Of a DNA stretch of 64,000 nt, positions 1 to 9,442 are shown piece by piece. The DNA is from Armatimonadota bacterium. Lineage in GTDB: Bacteria; Armatimonadota; Fimbriimonadia; Fimbriimonadales; GBS-DC. Under the pieces are notes generated by a model. That model did not search any database. It was not told the origin of the DNA and saw nothing but the letters and a program-made list of their open reading frames with translations. The stretch lies in the NCBI GenBank assembly GCA_013359125.1, contig JABWCR010000008.1, positions 27,607 to 91,606 on the forward strand, read 5' to 3'. A program made the position numbers and the translations under genes. The stretch's first letter is position 1; each line of letters begins with the position of its first letter.

Positions 1-1
1 G

Positions 2-1546
2 GGGCGAGATCTGGTCGATCGTGTCCCCAAGGTAACTACGGCTTTCTGGGCGCCAGATAACAAGACCTTCTTTTACGCAACCGAGGACAAGGCTAAGCGA
101 AGCTACCGCGTCTATCGGCGAAAATTGGGTGCCAAGTCCGGCACATTGATCAAAGAAGAACCGGACCAACTCTACTGGCTTTACCCCTATCGATCCTCCG
201 ATCGCAAAGCCCTAATGCTGCTCTCGGTCAGTTCGGAAACCACGGAGACCAGCGTTGTGCCCATGGCCGACCCGACCAGCAAGCCGCGATTGCTGCTAAA
301 GAGAGAAGAAGGCGTCGAAGATCACTTCGACCGGCACGACGATGCTTGGATCGTGCGCTCGAATCGCGATGCGAAAAACTTCAAGATCGCCTCCGCGCCG
401 ATCGATGATCCAAGCCCTGCAAAGTGGACGATTCTGCTAGAGCACGATCCGGCCATCAAGCGCGAAGAGACGACGATATTCAAGAATCACATGGTCGTGT
501 CGGAGTGGCAAGACGGTCTGCCGCATCTGAGGGTTTTCGACTTCGCCACAGGTCAATCGACTCGCATTCCGCCCGCCGAGCCGATCTACGCTCTCAATGC
601 CGGTACGAACGACGACTATGACACGGACACCTTCAGGTTCACATACGACTCTTTTACAACCCCGCAGACGCACATCGACTACAACCTGAAGACGGGCGCC
701 CAAAAGATCGTGAAACAGGTCGAGGTCAAAGGCTTCGTGCCTTCCAAGTATGTCGCTAAGCGGCTGTTGGCGACAGCGTCGGATGGAACGAAGGTGCCCA
801 TCGGCCTTGTGCATCGAAAGGACATCAAGCCCAACCGCAAGACGCCGACGCTGCTGTATGGCTACGGAAGCTACGGCGCCTCAATGGACTTTGGCTTTTC
901 GTCCAATGTTATCAGCCTGCTCGATCGGGGATTCGTGTTCGCTGTAGCACAAATTCGAGGCGGCGGCGAGATGGGCGAGCAGTGGCACGATCAGGGCAAG
1001 ATGATGCAGAAGATGAACACATTCACCGACTTCGTCGCCTGCGCCGAAAAACTGTTCGAAGAGAAAATCGCGTCGCCCGATCATTTGGGCATTCAGGGCG
1101 GTAGCGCAGGCGGCCTCTTGATCGGCGCGGTCGTCAACCTAAGGCCCAACCTGTCCCGAGCCGCCGTGCTCGAGGTGCCTTTCGTGGATGTGATCAACAC
1201 GATGCTGGACGAGACATTGCCCTTGACCGTGGGCGAGTTTCTGGAATGGGGGAACCCGAAGATTAAGGAGCAGTACGACTACATCAAGCAGTACTGCCCT
1301 TATACCAATATCCAAGCGCGAAAGTACGCCGATCTGATGGTTCGCACCAGCTTTAACGACAGCCAAGTGATGTATTGGGAGCCGGCAAAATATGTGGCCA
1401 AGATGCGTGCGATGCGCAAGGACGACGGCATCGTCCTACTGATAACCAACATGGACGCTGGGCACGGCGGTTCGGCCGGTCGATACGACTATCTAAAGGA
1501 GCGCGCCGAAGTCTATGCGTTCCTAATTGCGACCTTGGCCGAGTGA
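2..1546 (+). CDS. ptrB: Oligopeptidase B, S9A family (5' partial)
   Basis: Serine peptidase that cleaves oligopeptides, typically after basic residues. The frame is open from base 2, so the start lies outside the window; 514 residues are visible. The early part reads as the end of the beta-propeller (FWAPDNKTFFYATED, then YRVYRRKLG, typical of oligopeptidase B). The C-terminal alpha/beta hydrolase domain has the nucleophile in GGSAGG (Ser codon at 1103-1105), the family signature PFVDVINTMLDE ... LTVGEF.EWGNP, an acid in TSFNDSQV and the catalytic His in NMDAGHGG. The two oxidoreductase genes downstream are on the same strand but show no obvious functional link. Assignment to oligopeptidase B rather than prolyl oligopeptidase rests on the VPFVDV..TMLDE motif. 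Confidence 0.9.
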   Translation, partial: GRDLVDRVPKVTTAFWAPDNKTFFYATEDKAKRSYRVYRRKLGAKSGTLIKEEPDQLYWLYPYRSSDRKALMLLSVSSETTETSVVPMADPTSKPRLLLKREEGVEDHFDRHDDAWIVRSNRDAKNFKIASAPIDDPSPAKWTILLEHDPAIKREETTIFKNHMVVSEWQDGLPHLRVFDFATGQSTRIPPAEPIYALNAGTNDDYDTDTFRFTYDSFTTPQTHIDYNLKTGAQKIVKQVEVKGFVPSKYVAKRLLATASDGTKVPIGLVHRKDIKPNRKTPTLLYGYGSYGASMDFGFSSNVISLLDRGFVFAVAQIRGGGEMGEQWHDQGKMMQKMNTFTDFVACAEKLFEEKIASPDHLGIQGGSAGGLLIGAVVNLRPNLSRAAVLEVPFVDVINTMLDETLPLTVGEFLEWGNPKIKEQYDYIKQYCPYTNIQARKYADLMVRTSFNDSQVMYWEPAKYVAKMRAMRKDDGIVLLITNMDAGHGGSAGRYDYLKERAEVYAFLIATLAE

Positions 1547-1579
1547 AGGATCAAAGCAGCCCGCGCCGAACCTAAAGCC

Positions 1580-2560
1580 ATGGTTCGAGTTGGGATCGTA
1601 GGCGTAGGAAACATGGGCAAAGTGCACGCCCGAGCCTATTCCAAGATGCCGGACGTGCAACTGGTCGGCGGTTTTGACAGCCACTCCGAACGGCTCGCAG
1701 CCTTCTCGCAAGAGTTCGGCGCAGAAGCCAGTCCCAGTATGGATTCGCTCTTAGCTTCGGTAGACGTTGTCGATGTCTGCGTGCCGACCCACCGTCATGC
1801 CGAGTACGCTCTCCGCGCGATCGAAGCGGGAAAGGCCGTCGTTTGCGAAAAGCCGATGGCCCGAACTGTCGCCGAATGCGAAACGATCTGCGAGGCCGCG
1901 GCTCGTAAAGGAACGACCTTTATGCCCGCACAGGTGCTGCGCTTTTTCCCGGAGTTCAAAAAAGCCCAAGAGATGGTCGCCTCTGGCTCGGTTGGCAACG
2001 TCGCAACGGTGAGAACTCGAAGAGGCGGAGACTTTCCTCGCGCTGCCGCCGATTGGTACGCCGATTTCGATAAGAGCGGTGGCGCGATGTTGGACCTGAT
2101 CATCCACGACTTCGATTGGATACGGTGGACGTTCGGCCCGATTCAAAGGGTCTTTGCCCGCGCGATCACCTTTGACGGATACGACCATCTGGACTACGCG
2201 CTGGTCATGATGAAAACCAAGTCGGGCGCGATCGTGCATACAGAGGGCATCTGGTGCGAGCCGACCGGCTTTCGCGTTGCATTTGAGATCTGCGGAGACC
2301 GCGGAATGCTAGAGTACGACAGCGGCAAGTCGGCGCCCTTGATCACGGCGGTTAGAGAGGAGGCCGGGTCGATAGCGGGCGTGTCGATTCCGGAAAGCCC
2401 GTCGAACACCGATCCCTATTTCGACGAGCTTCGCCACTTCATTGACTGCGTTCAATCAGGCGCCTCGCCAGACGTATCGGCGCAGGATGGCTTGGAAGCA
2501 GTCAGGATTTCGTTGGCAGCTATCGAATCGGTCAAAACGGGCAGGGCGGTGTATCTATGA
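1580..2560 (+). CDS. Gfo/Idh/MocA family oxidoreductase 1
   Basis: Putative NAD(P)-dependent dehydrogenase acting on a sugar, inositol or related polyol; the substrate cannot be read from the sequence. The N-terminal Rossmann fold starts with VGIVGVGNMGKVHARAY (GxGxxG) and carries the family EKP motif (VVCEKPMA). The C-terminal domain contains GGAMLDLIIHDFDWIRW, where the His of the D..IH.xD segment is the usual catalytic-site residue. Length (326 aa) is normal for the family. It overlaps the next oxidoreductase by 4 bases (ATGA), so the two are probably co-translated. The start ATG has only a weak ribosome-binding site. Confidence 0.9.
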   Translation: MVRVGIVGVGNMGKVHARAYSKMPDVQLVGGFDSHSERLAAFSQEFGAEASPSMDSLLASVDVVDVCVPTHRHAEYALRAIEAGKAVVCEKPMARTVAECETICEAAARKGTTFMPAQVLRFFPEFKKAQEMVASGSVGNVATVRTRRGGDFPRAAADWYADFDKSGGAMLDLIIHDFDWIRWTFGPIQRVFARAITFDGYDHLDYALVMMKTKSGAIVHTEGIWCEPTGFRVAFEICGDRGMLEYDSGKSAPLITAVREEAGSIAGVSIPESPSNTDPYFDELRHFIDCVQSGASPDVSAQDGLEAVRISLAAIESVKTGRAVYL

Positions 2561-3531
2561 GCGTGCGAATTGGTCTAATGGGCGTCGCGCATCTACACGC
2601 TGCCAGCTACGCTTCTAGCGTAACGCGCCATCCTGGCGCAGAGTTGGTCGGCGTGTCGGATCACGACCCCGACCTTGCTGCGGAGACGGCGGCTCGCTTT
2701 AGAACGCAGGCTCTTTCGCACGAAAACCTGCTGACGGACGCGGACGCGGTCATCATCGCTTCAGAAAACATCCGGCACCGGGAGCTTGCCCTTATGGCTG
2801 CGAGCGCAGGCAAGCACGTCCTTTGCGAGAAGCCGTTGGCTACCACGATCGAGGACGGCCAAGCCATGATCAATGCGTGCGAAGAGGCAGGCGTCCGTCT
2901 CTTCACCGCGTTCCCCTGTCGATTCTCGCCCGTAATGCAGAAAATGCGCGCATCGACCGGCAAACTCGGCAAACTTTTCGCCATGATGGGGACTAATCGA
3001 GGCATCAATCCTCTCGGGTGGTTTGTAGACAAGTCGCTTTCGGGCGGCGGCGCGATGATGGACCATACGGTGCATGTGGCCGACCTCATTCGTTGGACTT
3101 TGGGCGCAGAGGCCGTAGAAGTATACGCAGAAACGAATAACAACATGCGCAACGGCATAACGGACGACTGCGCCATGCTTTCGATCAAGTTCTCGAATGG
3201 CGCGTTCGCTACAATTGACGCCAGCTGGTCGCGGCCGCAAACTTTTACCACTTGGGGCGACGTAACCCTGAAGGCGATTGGGGATCAAGGCGTCTCGTCA
3301 ATGGACATGTTTGCGCAACGAATCTTATACTTTGACGACGGTACGGGCCGAGTCCGCGAACGATTCTGGGGAGACGACGTGGATTACGCCATGATCCATG
3401 AATTTGTCGGCGCGATCCAGGGCAATCCAGCGCCGACTTTGGCGACTGGAAAGGACGGGCTGAAAGCTGCAGAAATGGCGATAACCGGCTATCGCTCTGC
3501 TGAGATCGGCCAGCCGGTCAGGATCGACTAG
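2557..3531 (+). CDS. Gfo/Idh/MocA family oxidoreductase 2
   Basis: Second putative NAD(P)-dependent dehydrogenase of this family (324 aa). The Rossmann segment is atypical (RIGLMGVAHLHAASYA, GxxxxH instead of a full GxGxxG), the LCEKPLA motif is present, and GGGAMMDHTVHVADLIRW gives the C-terminal domain signature. It starts with an ATGA overlap on the preceding paralogue, and its TAG stop shares one base with the GTG start of the next gene. This suggests a three-gene operon (1580-5846) for uptake or turnover of a sugar-like compound. The two enzymes are clearly diverged, so they are more likely successive or alternative steps than a recent duplication. Confidence 0.88.
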   Translation: MSVRIGLMGVAHLHAASYASSVTRHPGAELVGVSDHDPDLAAETAARFRTQALSHENLLTDADAVIIASENIRHRELALMAASAGKHVLCEKPLATTIEDGQAMINACEEAGVRLFTAFPCRFSPVMQKMRASTGKLGKLFAMMGTNRGINPLGWFVDKSLSGGGAMMDHTVHVADLIRWTLGAEAVEVYAETNNNMRNGITDDCAMLSIKFSNGAFATIDASWSRPQTFTTWGDVTLKAIGDQGVSSMDMFAQRILYFDDGTGRVRERFWGDDVDYAMIHEFVGAIQGNPAPTLATGKDGLKAAEMAITGYRSAEIGQPVRID

Positions 3532-5846
3532 TGCGCTGGGTTACAGGCTTCGTCGTGGCGGCCACGGTCGCCTTTGGGCAGCCCATCGAGATCAAAGAAG
3601 TCTGGGTAGGAACGAGCCAAGGCCGAGGCGGTCGGCAGGCTCTTACTTTCGATCAAGTTCAGACCCAGATGGCGCGCGGCGTCTGGACTTTGCCGTCTGA
3701 CTGGAAGCAAGTTCAAGGCGATGGAACCTTTACGGACAACGCGCTGCGAAACGGATATGCCTATGCCGTCGTAACGAGCGATCGCGCCCGAGCCGTGATT
3801 CTCGAGGCCCAGCATCACAACATGGTCTATGTGAACGGCGAGCCGCGCATGGGCGATCCATACGGATGGGGTTTTGTTAAACTCCCGATCAAACTCCGCG
3901 TCGGCCAAAATCACCTGCTTTTCGCTTGTGCGCGCGGAAGGCTCCAAGCGCGGTTTACAGAACCTCTCGGCGATGTCTATCTGCTTGGGGACGATCTGAC
4001 ATTTCCAGACATCGTCTCGGGCGAACGCCATGCTCTCAGCGGCGCGATCGTCGCCATCAATGCAACCGACCGGGCTGTCAAGGGAATAGAACTGATCGCT
4101 TCGGGCAGGGGCTTCCGGCGAACGGTCAGTAGAGCAACCGAACTTCAGCCGTTGTCGATCAGAAAACTACAGTTCAATTTCGCCTCATCATCGAACGAAC
4201 TGGGCGAGCGGATTCTGAAGATCGAATTGGCAGTCAATCGCAAGATCGTTTCGACCCAAGAAGTCAAAGTGCGATGCGTAAATAGGACGGACAATCATCG
4301 CCGCACATTCATCAGCGATATCGACGAATCTGTGCAATATTACGCGGCTAATCCTATACAAAACGATCCGGGCGATTACCGGCCGCCTGCGCTCGTCTTG
4401 TCGCTCCATGGCGCTGGCGTCGAAGCGTTGGGGCAGGCGAATGCCTACTCCTCCAAGTCCTGGGCGACGCTCATAGCGCCGACCAATCGCCGGCCATACG
4501 GATTCGATTGGGAGGATTGGGGCCGCCTCGATGCGATCGAAGCGCTGGAACATGCAGAGCGCCTCTATCGCACAGACCCGAAAAGGGTCTATCTGACCGG
4601 CCACAGCATGGGCGGGCACGGAACCTGGCATCTGGGCGTTACTTTTCCGGACCGCTTTGCGGCGATCGCTCCATGTGCAGGATGGATCAGTTTCTTCTCC
4701 TACGGCGGAGCGCGTCGGCCGGACGAACTCACACCGTTCGACCGTGCGGCATCGGCCAGCGACACGATGGCGTTACTGCACAATCTTAGACCGAGGGGCG
4801 TTTACATCTTGCACGGCGGCGCCGATTCTACTGTCCCGCCGCGAGAGGCGCGACAGATGTTCGAAGCGCTCAAGGCTTTTCATACCGATGTTGCCTACCA
4901 CGAAGAAGAAGGCCAAGGTCATTGGTACGACACCGATCCAGAGCCGGGCGCCAACTGCGTCGATTGGGCGCCGATATTCGAGCTCTTTGCCAGGCGAACA
5001 ATTCCAGACGACCGAAGCGTGCTGGAGATCGACTTTCGGACAGCAGCGCCTTCCGTTTCTTCGCGAATGCACTGGCTAACGATTGAGAGCCAAGTGAAGC
5101 CGTTTGAGACGACGCGCGTTGCCATCAAGGCCTCGCCGCATCTGCGGTCGATAGAAGGCACGACCGAGAACGCGCATGTCGTCAGTTTCGCTTTAGACGC
5201 CCTTATCAGAGGCCCGAGCGTTACGATCAGCCTTGACGGACAGAAGCTGGAAAACGTGTCATGGCCAAGCGACAATCGCCTCTACCTCGAAAAGACCGAC
5301 CAGTGGCGGGTCGTGTCGCGTCCTCCGCCCGAAAAGAAGAACCCATCGCGATCCGGCCCGTTCAAGGATGCGTTTCGCAATCGAGCCGTACTGGTCTATG
5401 GCACGATGGGAACATTAGAGGAGAACGCCTGGTCGTTTGCTAAGGCCCGATACGACGCAGAGCAGTTCTATGTGCGCGGCAATGGCTCGTTCGATTTAGT
5501 CGCCGACAGAGACTTCCGTCCTACTGAATACAAGGATCGGAATGTGATCATCTACGGAAATCGAACCACTAACTCTGTCTATACGGCTATGGTCGGCGGC
5601 AAAGCGCCGAGCTATGAAGACTTGCCAAACGCTTCGGCGCTCTTCATACGGCCGAGAGCCGATTCTAATACGGCCTTGATCGCGGTCATTGGCGGCGCAA
5701 GCCTGCAAGGGATGAAAGCGACCGACCGCTTGCCTTACTTTGTATCGGGCACGGGATACCCGGACTATGCGATCTTGCGTCTGGGCGACGAAGGCTGGGA
5801 AACGCTCAAGGCAGGCTTCTACAACAACGATTGGAAACTCGATTAG
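3531..5846 (+). CDS. Secreted alpha/beta-hydrolase (prolyl oligopeptidase-like / predicted peptidase)
   Basis: Exported protein of 771 aa starting at GTG 3531, which overlaps the upstream TAG by one base. Residues 1-16 form a short signal peptide (MRWVTGFVVAATVAFG). The first 270 residues are beta-rich and hold no motif I recognise. An alpha/beta hydrolase core follows: LVLSLHGAG, nucleophile Ser about residue 359 in TGHSMGGHGTWH, an acid in HGGADSTVPP and a His in EGQGHWYD. The C-terminal 270 residues are unassigned. Possible activities are an esterase or peptidase on extracellular material; the oxidoreductases upstream would fit a saccharide-related substrate, but that is inference. Confidence 0.8.
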   Translation: MRWVTGFVVAATVAFGQPIEIKEVWVGTSQGRGGRQALTFDQVQTQMARGVWTLPSDWKQVQGDGTFTDNALRNGYAYAVVTSDRARAVILEAQHHNMVYVNGEPRMGDPYGWGFVKLPIKLRVGQNHLLFACARGRLQARFTEPLGDVYLLGDDLTFPDIVSGERHALSGAIVAINATDRAVKGIELIASGRGFRRTVSRATELQPLSIRKLQFNFASSSNELGERILKIELAVNRKIVSTQEVKVRCVNRTDNHRRTFISDIDESVQYYAANPIQNDPGDYRPPALVLSLHGAGVEALGQANAYSSKSWATLIAPTNRRPYGFDWEDWGRLDAIEALEHAERLYRTDPKRVYLTGHSMGGHGTWHLGVTFPDRFAAIAPCAGWISFFSYGGARRPDELTPFDRAASASDTMALLHNLRPRGVYILHGGADSTVPPREARQMFEALKAFHTDVAYHEEEGQGHWYDTDPEPGANCVDWAPIFELFARRTIPDDRSVLEIDFRTAAPSVSSRMHWLTIESQVKPFETTRVAIKASPHLRSIEGTTENAHVVSFALDALIRGPSVTISLDGQKLENVSWPSDNRLYLEKTDQWRVVSRPPPEKKNPSRSGPFKDAFRNRAVLVYGTMGTLEENAWSFAKARYDAEQFYVRGNGSFDLVADRDFRPTEYKDRNVIIYGNRTTNSVYTAMVGGKAPSYEDLPNASALFIRPRADSNTALIAVIGGASLQGMKATDRLPYFVSGTGYPDYAILRLGDEGWETLKAGFYNNDWKLD

Positions 5847-5883
5847 AAAATCGAGGTGCCCAGGAGCCTGGCTCTGGGCACCT
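5838..5883. terminator. Hairpins between convergent genes
   Basis: Two adjacent inverted repeats lie between the hydrolase (plus) and the small membrane protein (minus). One is a 10-bp stem AGGTGCCCAG / CTGGGCACCT (5854-5863 with 5874-5883). Next to it is a 7-bp stem CTCGATT / AATCGAG. Read on the minus strand the large stem is followed by GATTTTCT, as in a rho-independent terminator for the receiver operon. On the plus strand there is no T run. Confidence 0.6.
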
Positions 5884-5911
5884 TGATGACAAAACGACGG
5901 AGAACCTAAAC

Positions 5912-6136
5912 TTAGCCGCGCTCAGCCAACCATCGAGGTATGCGCGAGCCGACCGACTGCACCTGGCGCAAGCCGCGCTCGTATGCCTTGTCAGCCAGAT
6001 ACTCGGGCTCCAAATGACGCTGCTGAAAACGCTTGTAAACCAACATCGCGGTAACCGCTCCGGCGACGATCGCGCCGCCAAACAACCACTTCGCTAATGA
6101 GCCGCGACTCTCACAGTTCAAATCGACTTTCACCAT
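5912..6136 (-). CDS. Small single-pass membrane protein, unknown function
   Basis: I do not recognise a family. The 74-aa product starting at ATG 6136 has a polar N-terminus (MVKVDLNCESRG), one strong membrane segment (WLFGGAIVAGAVTAMLVY) and a basic, amphipathic C-terminal tail. I chose 6136 over the upstream start at 6175 because GGAAACGGGTGAAG precedes it and it reduces the overlap with the receiver gene to 26 bases. It lies directly downstream of that gene and before a terminator, so the two are probably co-transcribed. Confidence 0.6.
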   Translation of the reverse strand: MVKVDLNCESRGSLAKWLFGGAIVAGAVTAMLVYKRFQQRHLEPEYLADKAYERGLRQVQSVGSRIPRWLAERG

Positions 6137-6518
6137 CTTCACCCGTTTCCTTCGCTCTGAATATTCTTTTGACAAAGGTGATGAGTTCTTGCGGGTTGAA
6201 AGGCTTGGTCAGGTACATATCGACCCCTTCCTGCCACCCTCTGAACACATCCTGATCCTGTGCCTTTGCCGTCAACATGATCACGGGCAGTTCGCGCGTC
6301 TCCGGTTCCTTCCGAAGGGTGCGCAACACCTCGAAACCATCCATGTACGGCATCATCACGTCGAGCACGACCAGGTCCGGATTCTCGGCTGCCACCTTCT
6401 CCAGAGCCTCTTTGCCGTCGTGCGCAGTAACCACGTTGTAGCCCTGCCTCTCCAGATTAACCTGAATCAGCCGAACTATGTGGCGCTCGTCGTCAACAAC
6501 CAGTACCTTACGGGACAT
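6111..6518 (-). CDS. Single-domain response regulator (CheY-like receiver)
   Basis: Phospho-acceptor signalling protein of 135 aa with no output domain. The receiver hallmarks are present: acidic pair DDE near residue 9, phospho-acceptor Asp in LVVLDVMMPYMDG, a Thr in IMLTAKAQ and the conserved Lys in YLTKPFNP. The start has a good Shine-Dalgarno sequence (GGAGGAGATTGA before ATG). No histidine kinase lies in the window, so its partner is encoded elsewhere. Downstream is a small single-pass membrane protein that overlaps it by 26 bases. Confidence 0.93.
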   Translation of the reverse strand: MSRKVLVVDDERHIVRLIQVNLERQGYNVVTAHDGKEALEKVAAENPDLVVLDVMMPYMDGFEVLRTLRKEPETRELPVIMLTAKAQDQDVFRGWQEGVDMYLTKPFNPQELITFVKRIFRAKETGEDGESRFEL

Positions 6519-6545
6519 TCAATCTCCTCCGTCGTTTTCTCGCCT

Positions 6546-6551
6546 ATTGTA
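6546..6551 (-). promoter_or_regulatory. -10 element for the receiver gene
   Basis: TACAAT preceded by GGG on the minus strand, 27 bases before the start codon, leaving room for the visible Shine-Dalgarno sequence. No convincing -35 hexamer was found. Confidence 0.4.
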
Positions 6552-6621
6552 CCCAACGACGGCCTCAGGAGGGCAGTTCTAACCGCCTACCTTAGATTGT
6601 CGGCGAGTTCAAAATTGTTCC

Positions 6622-7755
6622 TCAGCGCCTATTTTCTTTGACAATCTCATTTTCGCTCAAACGCGCAACTTTTATCGATTCAAGGCCGCCCTTCGACCAA
6701 CTGTACGAGACAATGAGCTCGCCGCCGCTCGTTTCGATGATCGAAGGATACGAAAACGAGCCGCTTTCGTCTTGCTCAATGGCCGTTTTCCATCGCCAAG
6801 TCTTGCCCTCGTCGTCCGACAGCCACAACGATAACCGCTGCCGTCCCTCTTCTGTATCGTTGTGGACCAGCGCCCATCGACCCGAATGCAGCCGAATCCA
6901 CTCAAGCCCCGACCCAGGGTTGGGAATCTCGCTGTCCCTAACGGGCGACCAGGTCTCGCCTCCATCGCTCGATTCGCTGATCATGGCCCGTTGCGGCGGC
7001 GGACCATTGTCTCGCATAATCGCGACCAGCGTTCCGTCTTTGCGCTCGATAACGCTGGGCTGGACGCCGCCGCGACTGATCAGAGGATCGGATGGGCTCC
7101 AACTCTTACCCTCGTCGTCGCTCAAGAGCATGATCGAGAAGTCAAATCCGTCCGAATAGAGAGGCAATATCCAACGACCCTTGGAAGCAACCGTCGGTCG
7201 AGCGCGCGTCATCCAGCCGAGACGCTGGTTCAGCTTGATCGAAGCCTTCCTGCGCCGTTCTTTGTAATAATCCAGTTCGGTTTGCGCTTTCTTCTCTTCG
7301 ATATCGCAATCTGCGTCCACTCGGCTCTGAAAATCCGACTTCGGGATCGCGTGCAATACGTCTCCGCCGTCCCAAACAGGTCGGCCAGACTCATCGAACT
7401 TCGAGGCTGTGCGATACTTGAGCAGCGACGATTCCCACTCGTTGTCCTGAACCGTGATCCACCACAGCCATAGACGGCCGTCCGGAGCAACCATCATACA
7501 GGGGTTGCAGTCGGGCATTCCGGGCGTGTCGACAAGAACAAACCGTTCGCTCCAGTCGTCCGATCCCTTGCGCAGGACGGCGCCTTCGATTCTCACGTCG
7601 TCGGCCTTTCGCTCTCCCGAACCGCTGTACCAGCAAGCGAACAGGTCGCCGCTCTTCAGTTCGACGATGCAAGAGCCGTGATTATGCTTCTTTTCGGGTG
7701 GAAATACAAACGGGCCATCGATCATTGTCAGACAGAGGCTGGCCAGAAAGAGCAT
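6622..7755 (-). CDS. BNR-repeat / sialidase-like beta-propeller protein
   Basis: Predicted six-bladed propeller of the sialidase superfamily, 377 aa from ATG 7755. Three Asp-box repeats are clear: SDDEGKSW, SSDGGETW and SDDEGKTW. The N-terminal FPPEKKHNHGSCIVEL.SGDLFACWYSGSGERKADD matches the first blade of bacterial exo-sialidase-like proteins. An upstream in-frame start at 7791 would overlap hlyD by 35 bases; 7755 follows the hlyD stop by one base (TGATATG) and gives a hydrophobic N-terminus (MLFLASLCLTM) that could be a short export signal. The last gene of a tolC-hlyD operon. True sialidase activity is uncertain because many members act on other sugars. Confidence 0.82.
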   Translation of the reverse strand: MLFLASLCLTMIDGPFVFPPEKKHNHGSCIVELKSGDLFACWYSGSGERKADDVRIEGAVLRKGSDDWSERFVLVDTPGMPDCNPCMMVAPDGRLWLWWITVQDNEWESSLLKYRTASKFDESGRPVWDGGDVLHAIPKSDFQSRVDADCDIEEKKAQTELDYYKERRRKASIKLNQRLGWMTRARPTVASKGRWILPLYSDGFDFSIMLLSDDEGKSWSPSDPLISRGGVQPSVIERKDGTLVAIMRDNGPPPQRAMISESSDGGETWSPVRDSEIPNPGSGLEWIRLHSGRWALVHNDTEEGRQRLSLWLSDDEGKTWRWKTAIEQDESGSFSYPSIIETSGGELIVSYSWSKGGLESIKVARLSENEIVKENRR

Positions 7756-7756
7756 A

Positions 7757-9442
7757 TCAACGGAATCCGCGCGGCCTGCCCCCGCCGCCAAACCCTCCGC
7801 CGCCGAGCGGCGATGACTGACCCTGCCGTTGACTAGTCGCCTGCACCGGCTGGTTGACGCCCGTTACAACGACTTCGCCTTCAGATACGCCTTCCGTAAT
7901 CTCGGTCGAATCGTTGCCGCTGATGCCTGTCTTGACCGTCTTGCGCTCGGGTTTGCCGTTGACTAACACTTCTACGTACTTGCCCTCGTTCGAGTTCTTT
8001 ATGGCCTCGTTGGGCGCCTTGATCACATCGTCTTTGCGCTTGATAATGAACTCGCAACTGGCGTTCATGCCGGGCTTCAGTCGCGCATCGCTGTTGATCA
8101 CTTCCACTCGAACGTAGACGACCGTAACGTTTTGTTCGACGATCGCTTGTGGCTCGATGCGAGTTACCTTTCCTTCGAAAATCTCATCCGGATAGGCATC
8201 GACCGTAACGTCTACGATCTGCTCCTCTTCGACCGCGGCAATATCGGCCTCGTCTACCGAAACGTTGACGAACATGCGAGAAGTGTCCGCGATCTGTACG
8301 ATGCTGGTGCCTTGCGCAAAGACCGAGGTGCCGGGAGGAATGATCGTGCCTTCCTCTACAAACTTCTTGATGACGACGCCGGAACGCGGCGCCGTTATGG
8401 TCGTACTGTCCAACTGAACCTTGGCATTGTAAACGCCTGCCTCCGAGCGAGCCACCTGAGCCTTGGCCGATGTGATGTCGGCGGCGCGAATCTGAATCTG
8501 CCGCAAGTTGGCCTTTGCTTGGCGCAGGGTCGCTTCGGCTTGGGTCAGCGCCGCTTGCGACTCTTTCAAGGACTGCTCGGTCAGTTGAATCTGTATCTGG
8601 TTCGCCTTAGCAGAATCCAAGCCCGACTCGGCTTCTTTCAGCCTCACTTTGGCGTTGGACGACTGCACGCGAAGGTCGTCCTCGATCGTCTTTAGCCGTT
8701 GCTCTGCGGTCAGGTAGGCGCTTCGAGCCGACTCGAACTGCGCTTCGGCGTTGTCCACCGCTTGCTGAGAGACGTAGCCCTTTTTCAGCAGCTCCTGCGC
8801 GCGATCGTAGTTGCGCTGAGACGTTTCGTATTGAGTTCTGGCCGAATCGAACGTTGTTTGAGCGCTCTTTCGCGATTGGGGGATCGTTACTTTTTCGAGT
8901 TGCTCGACGTTGTACCTTGCTGTTTGTACGGCGGCCTCGGCTTGCTGCAATTGAGCTTCGGAGAGTTTGGGTTGCACTTTGTTCCTTTCTTCGGCTTGTC
9001 GCAAACGGGCTCGGGCCGCTTCCAATCCGGCTTCGGCCTGCTTAACAGCGATCTCGCTCTGTTCCTTCTGAATCTCTAAGTTTTCCTTGGCTTGCAAAAC
9101 TCGTGCATGAGACGCATCAAGGTCCGCTCGAGCCTGGTTGTAGCTCGATTCGGTGTCAGAGGGATCGATCTTGGCGATCAATTGCCCAACTTCGACCTCC
9201 GACCCCACATCGACCAAGAGGCTGTCGATGCGACCGCCCGCCTTTGATTTAACGTCTACGATCAGATCGGCCTGCAGTACGCCTGTGGCCGAAATCGAAC
9301 TGACGACCGATCCGCGTTCGACCTCCGCCGTGCGATAAGAAACTTCGTTGGTCTCCTTGGCGCGCACCTTGGCGATCCACCAATAGCCGCCGAATCCGGC
9401 AAAGAGGACAATGGCGAGAAGAACGTATCGATTTGGCTTCAT
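7757..9442 (-). CDS. HlyD/RND-type periplasmic adaptor (membrane fusion protein)
   Basis: Membrane fusion protein linking an inner-membrane transporter to TolC, 561 aa. One N-terminal membrane segment (YVLLAIVLFAGFGGYWWIA) is followed by a lipoyl half-motif (GGRIDSLLVDVGSEVEVGQLIAKID). Then comes a very long alpha-helical hairpin rich in A, Q, E and K (about residues 90-345), the second lipoyl half (ITAPRSGVVIKKFVEEGTI) and beta-barrel domains. The C-terminus is Gly-rich. The hairpin is longer than in typical AcrA-type adaptors, which suggests a long reach to the outer membrane channel. It overlaps tolC by 4 bases. No inner-membrane pump gene (MacB or RND) is adjacent. Confidence 0.9.
   Translation of the reverse strand: MKPNRYVLLAIVLFAGFGGYWWIAKVRAKETNEVSYRTAEVERGSVVSSISATGVLQADLIVDVKSKAGGRIDSLLVDVGSEVEVGQLIAKIDPSDTESSYNQARADLDASHARVLQAKENLEIQKEQSEIAVKQAEAGLEAARARLRQAEERNKVQPKLSEAQLQQAEAAVQTARYNVEQLEKVTIPQSRKSAQTTFDSARTQYETSQRNYDRAQELLKKGYVSQQAVDNAEAQFESARSAYLTAEQRLKTIEDDLRVQSSNAKVRLKEAESGLDSAKANQIQIQLTEQSLKESQAALTQAEATLRQAKANLRQIQIRAADITSAKAQVARSEAGVYNAKVQLDSTTITAPRSGVVIKKFVEEGTIIPPGTSVFAQGTSIVQIADTSRMFVNVSVDEADIAAVEEEQIVDVTVDAYPDEIFEGKVTRIEPQAIVEQNVTVVYVRVEVINSDARLKPGMNASCEFIIKRKDDVIKAPNEAIKNSNEGKYVEVLVNGKPERKTVKTGISGNDSTEITEGVSEGEVVVTGVNQPVQATSQRQGQSSPLGGGGFGGGGRPRGFR

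Noticed and set aside
5831..6097. 88-aa open frame on the plus strand
   Set aside because: Antisense to the small membrane protein and begins inside the 3' end of the hydrolase gene.
7756..7791. Earlier start of the sialidase-like gene
   Set aside because: It would overlap the adaptor gene by 35 bases, whereas ATG 7755 gives a tight TGATATG junction.
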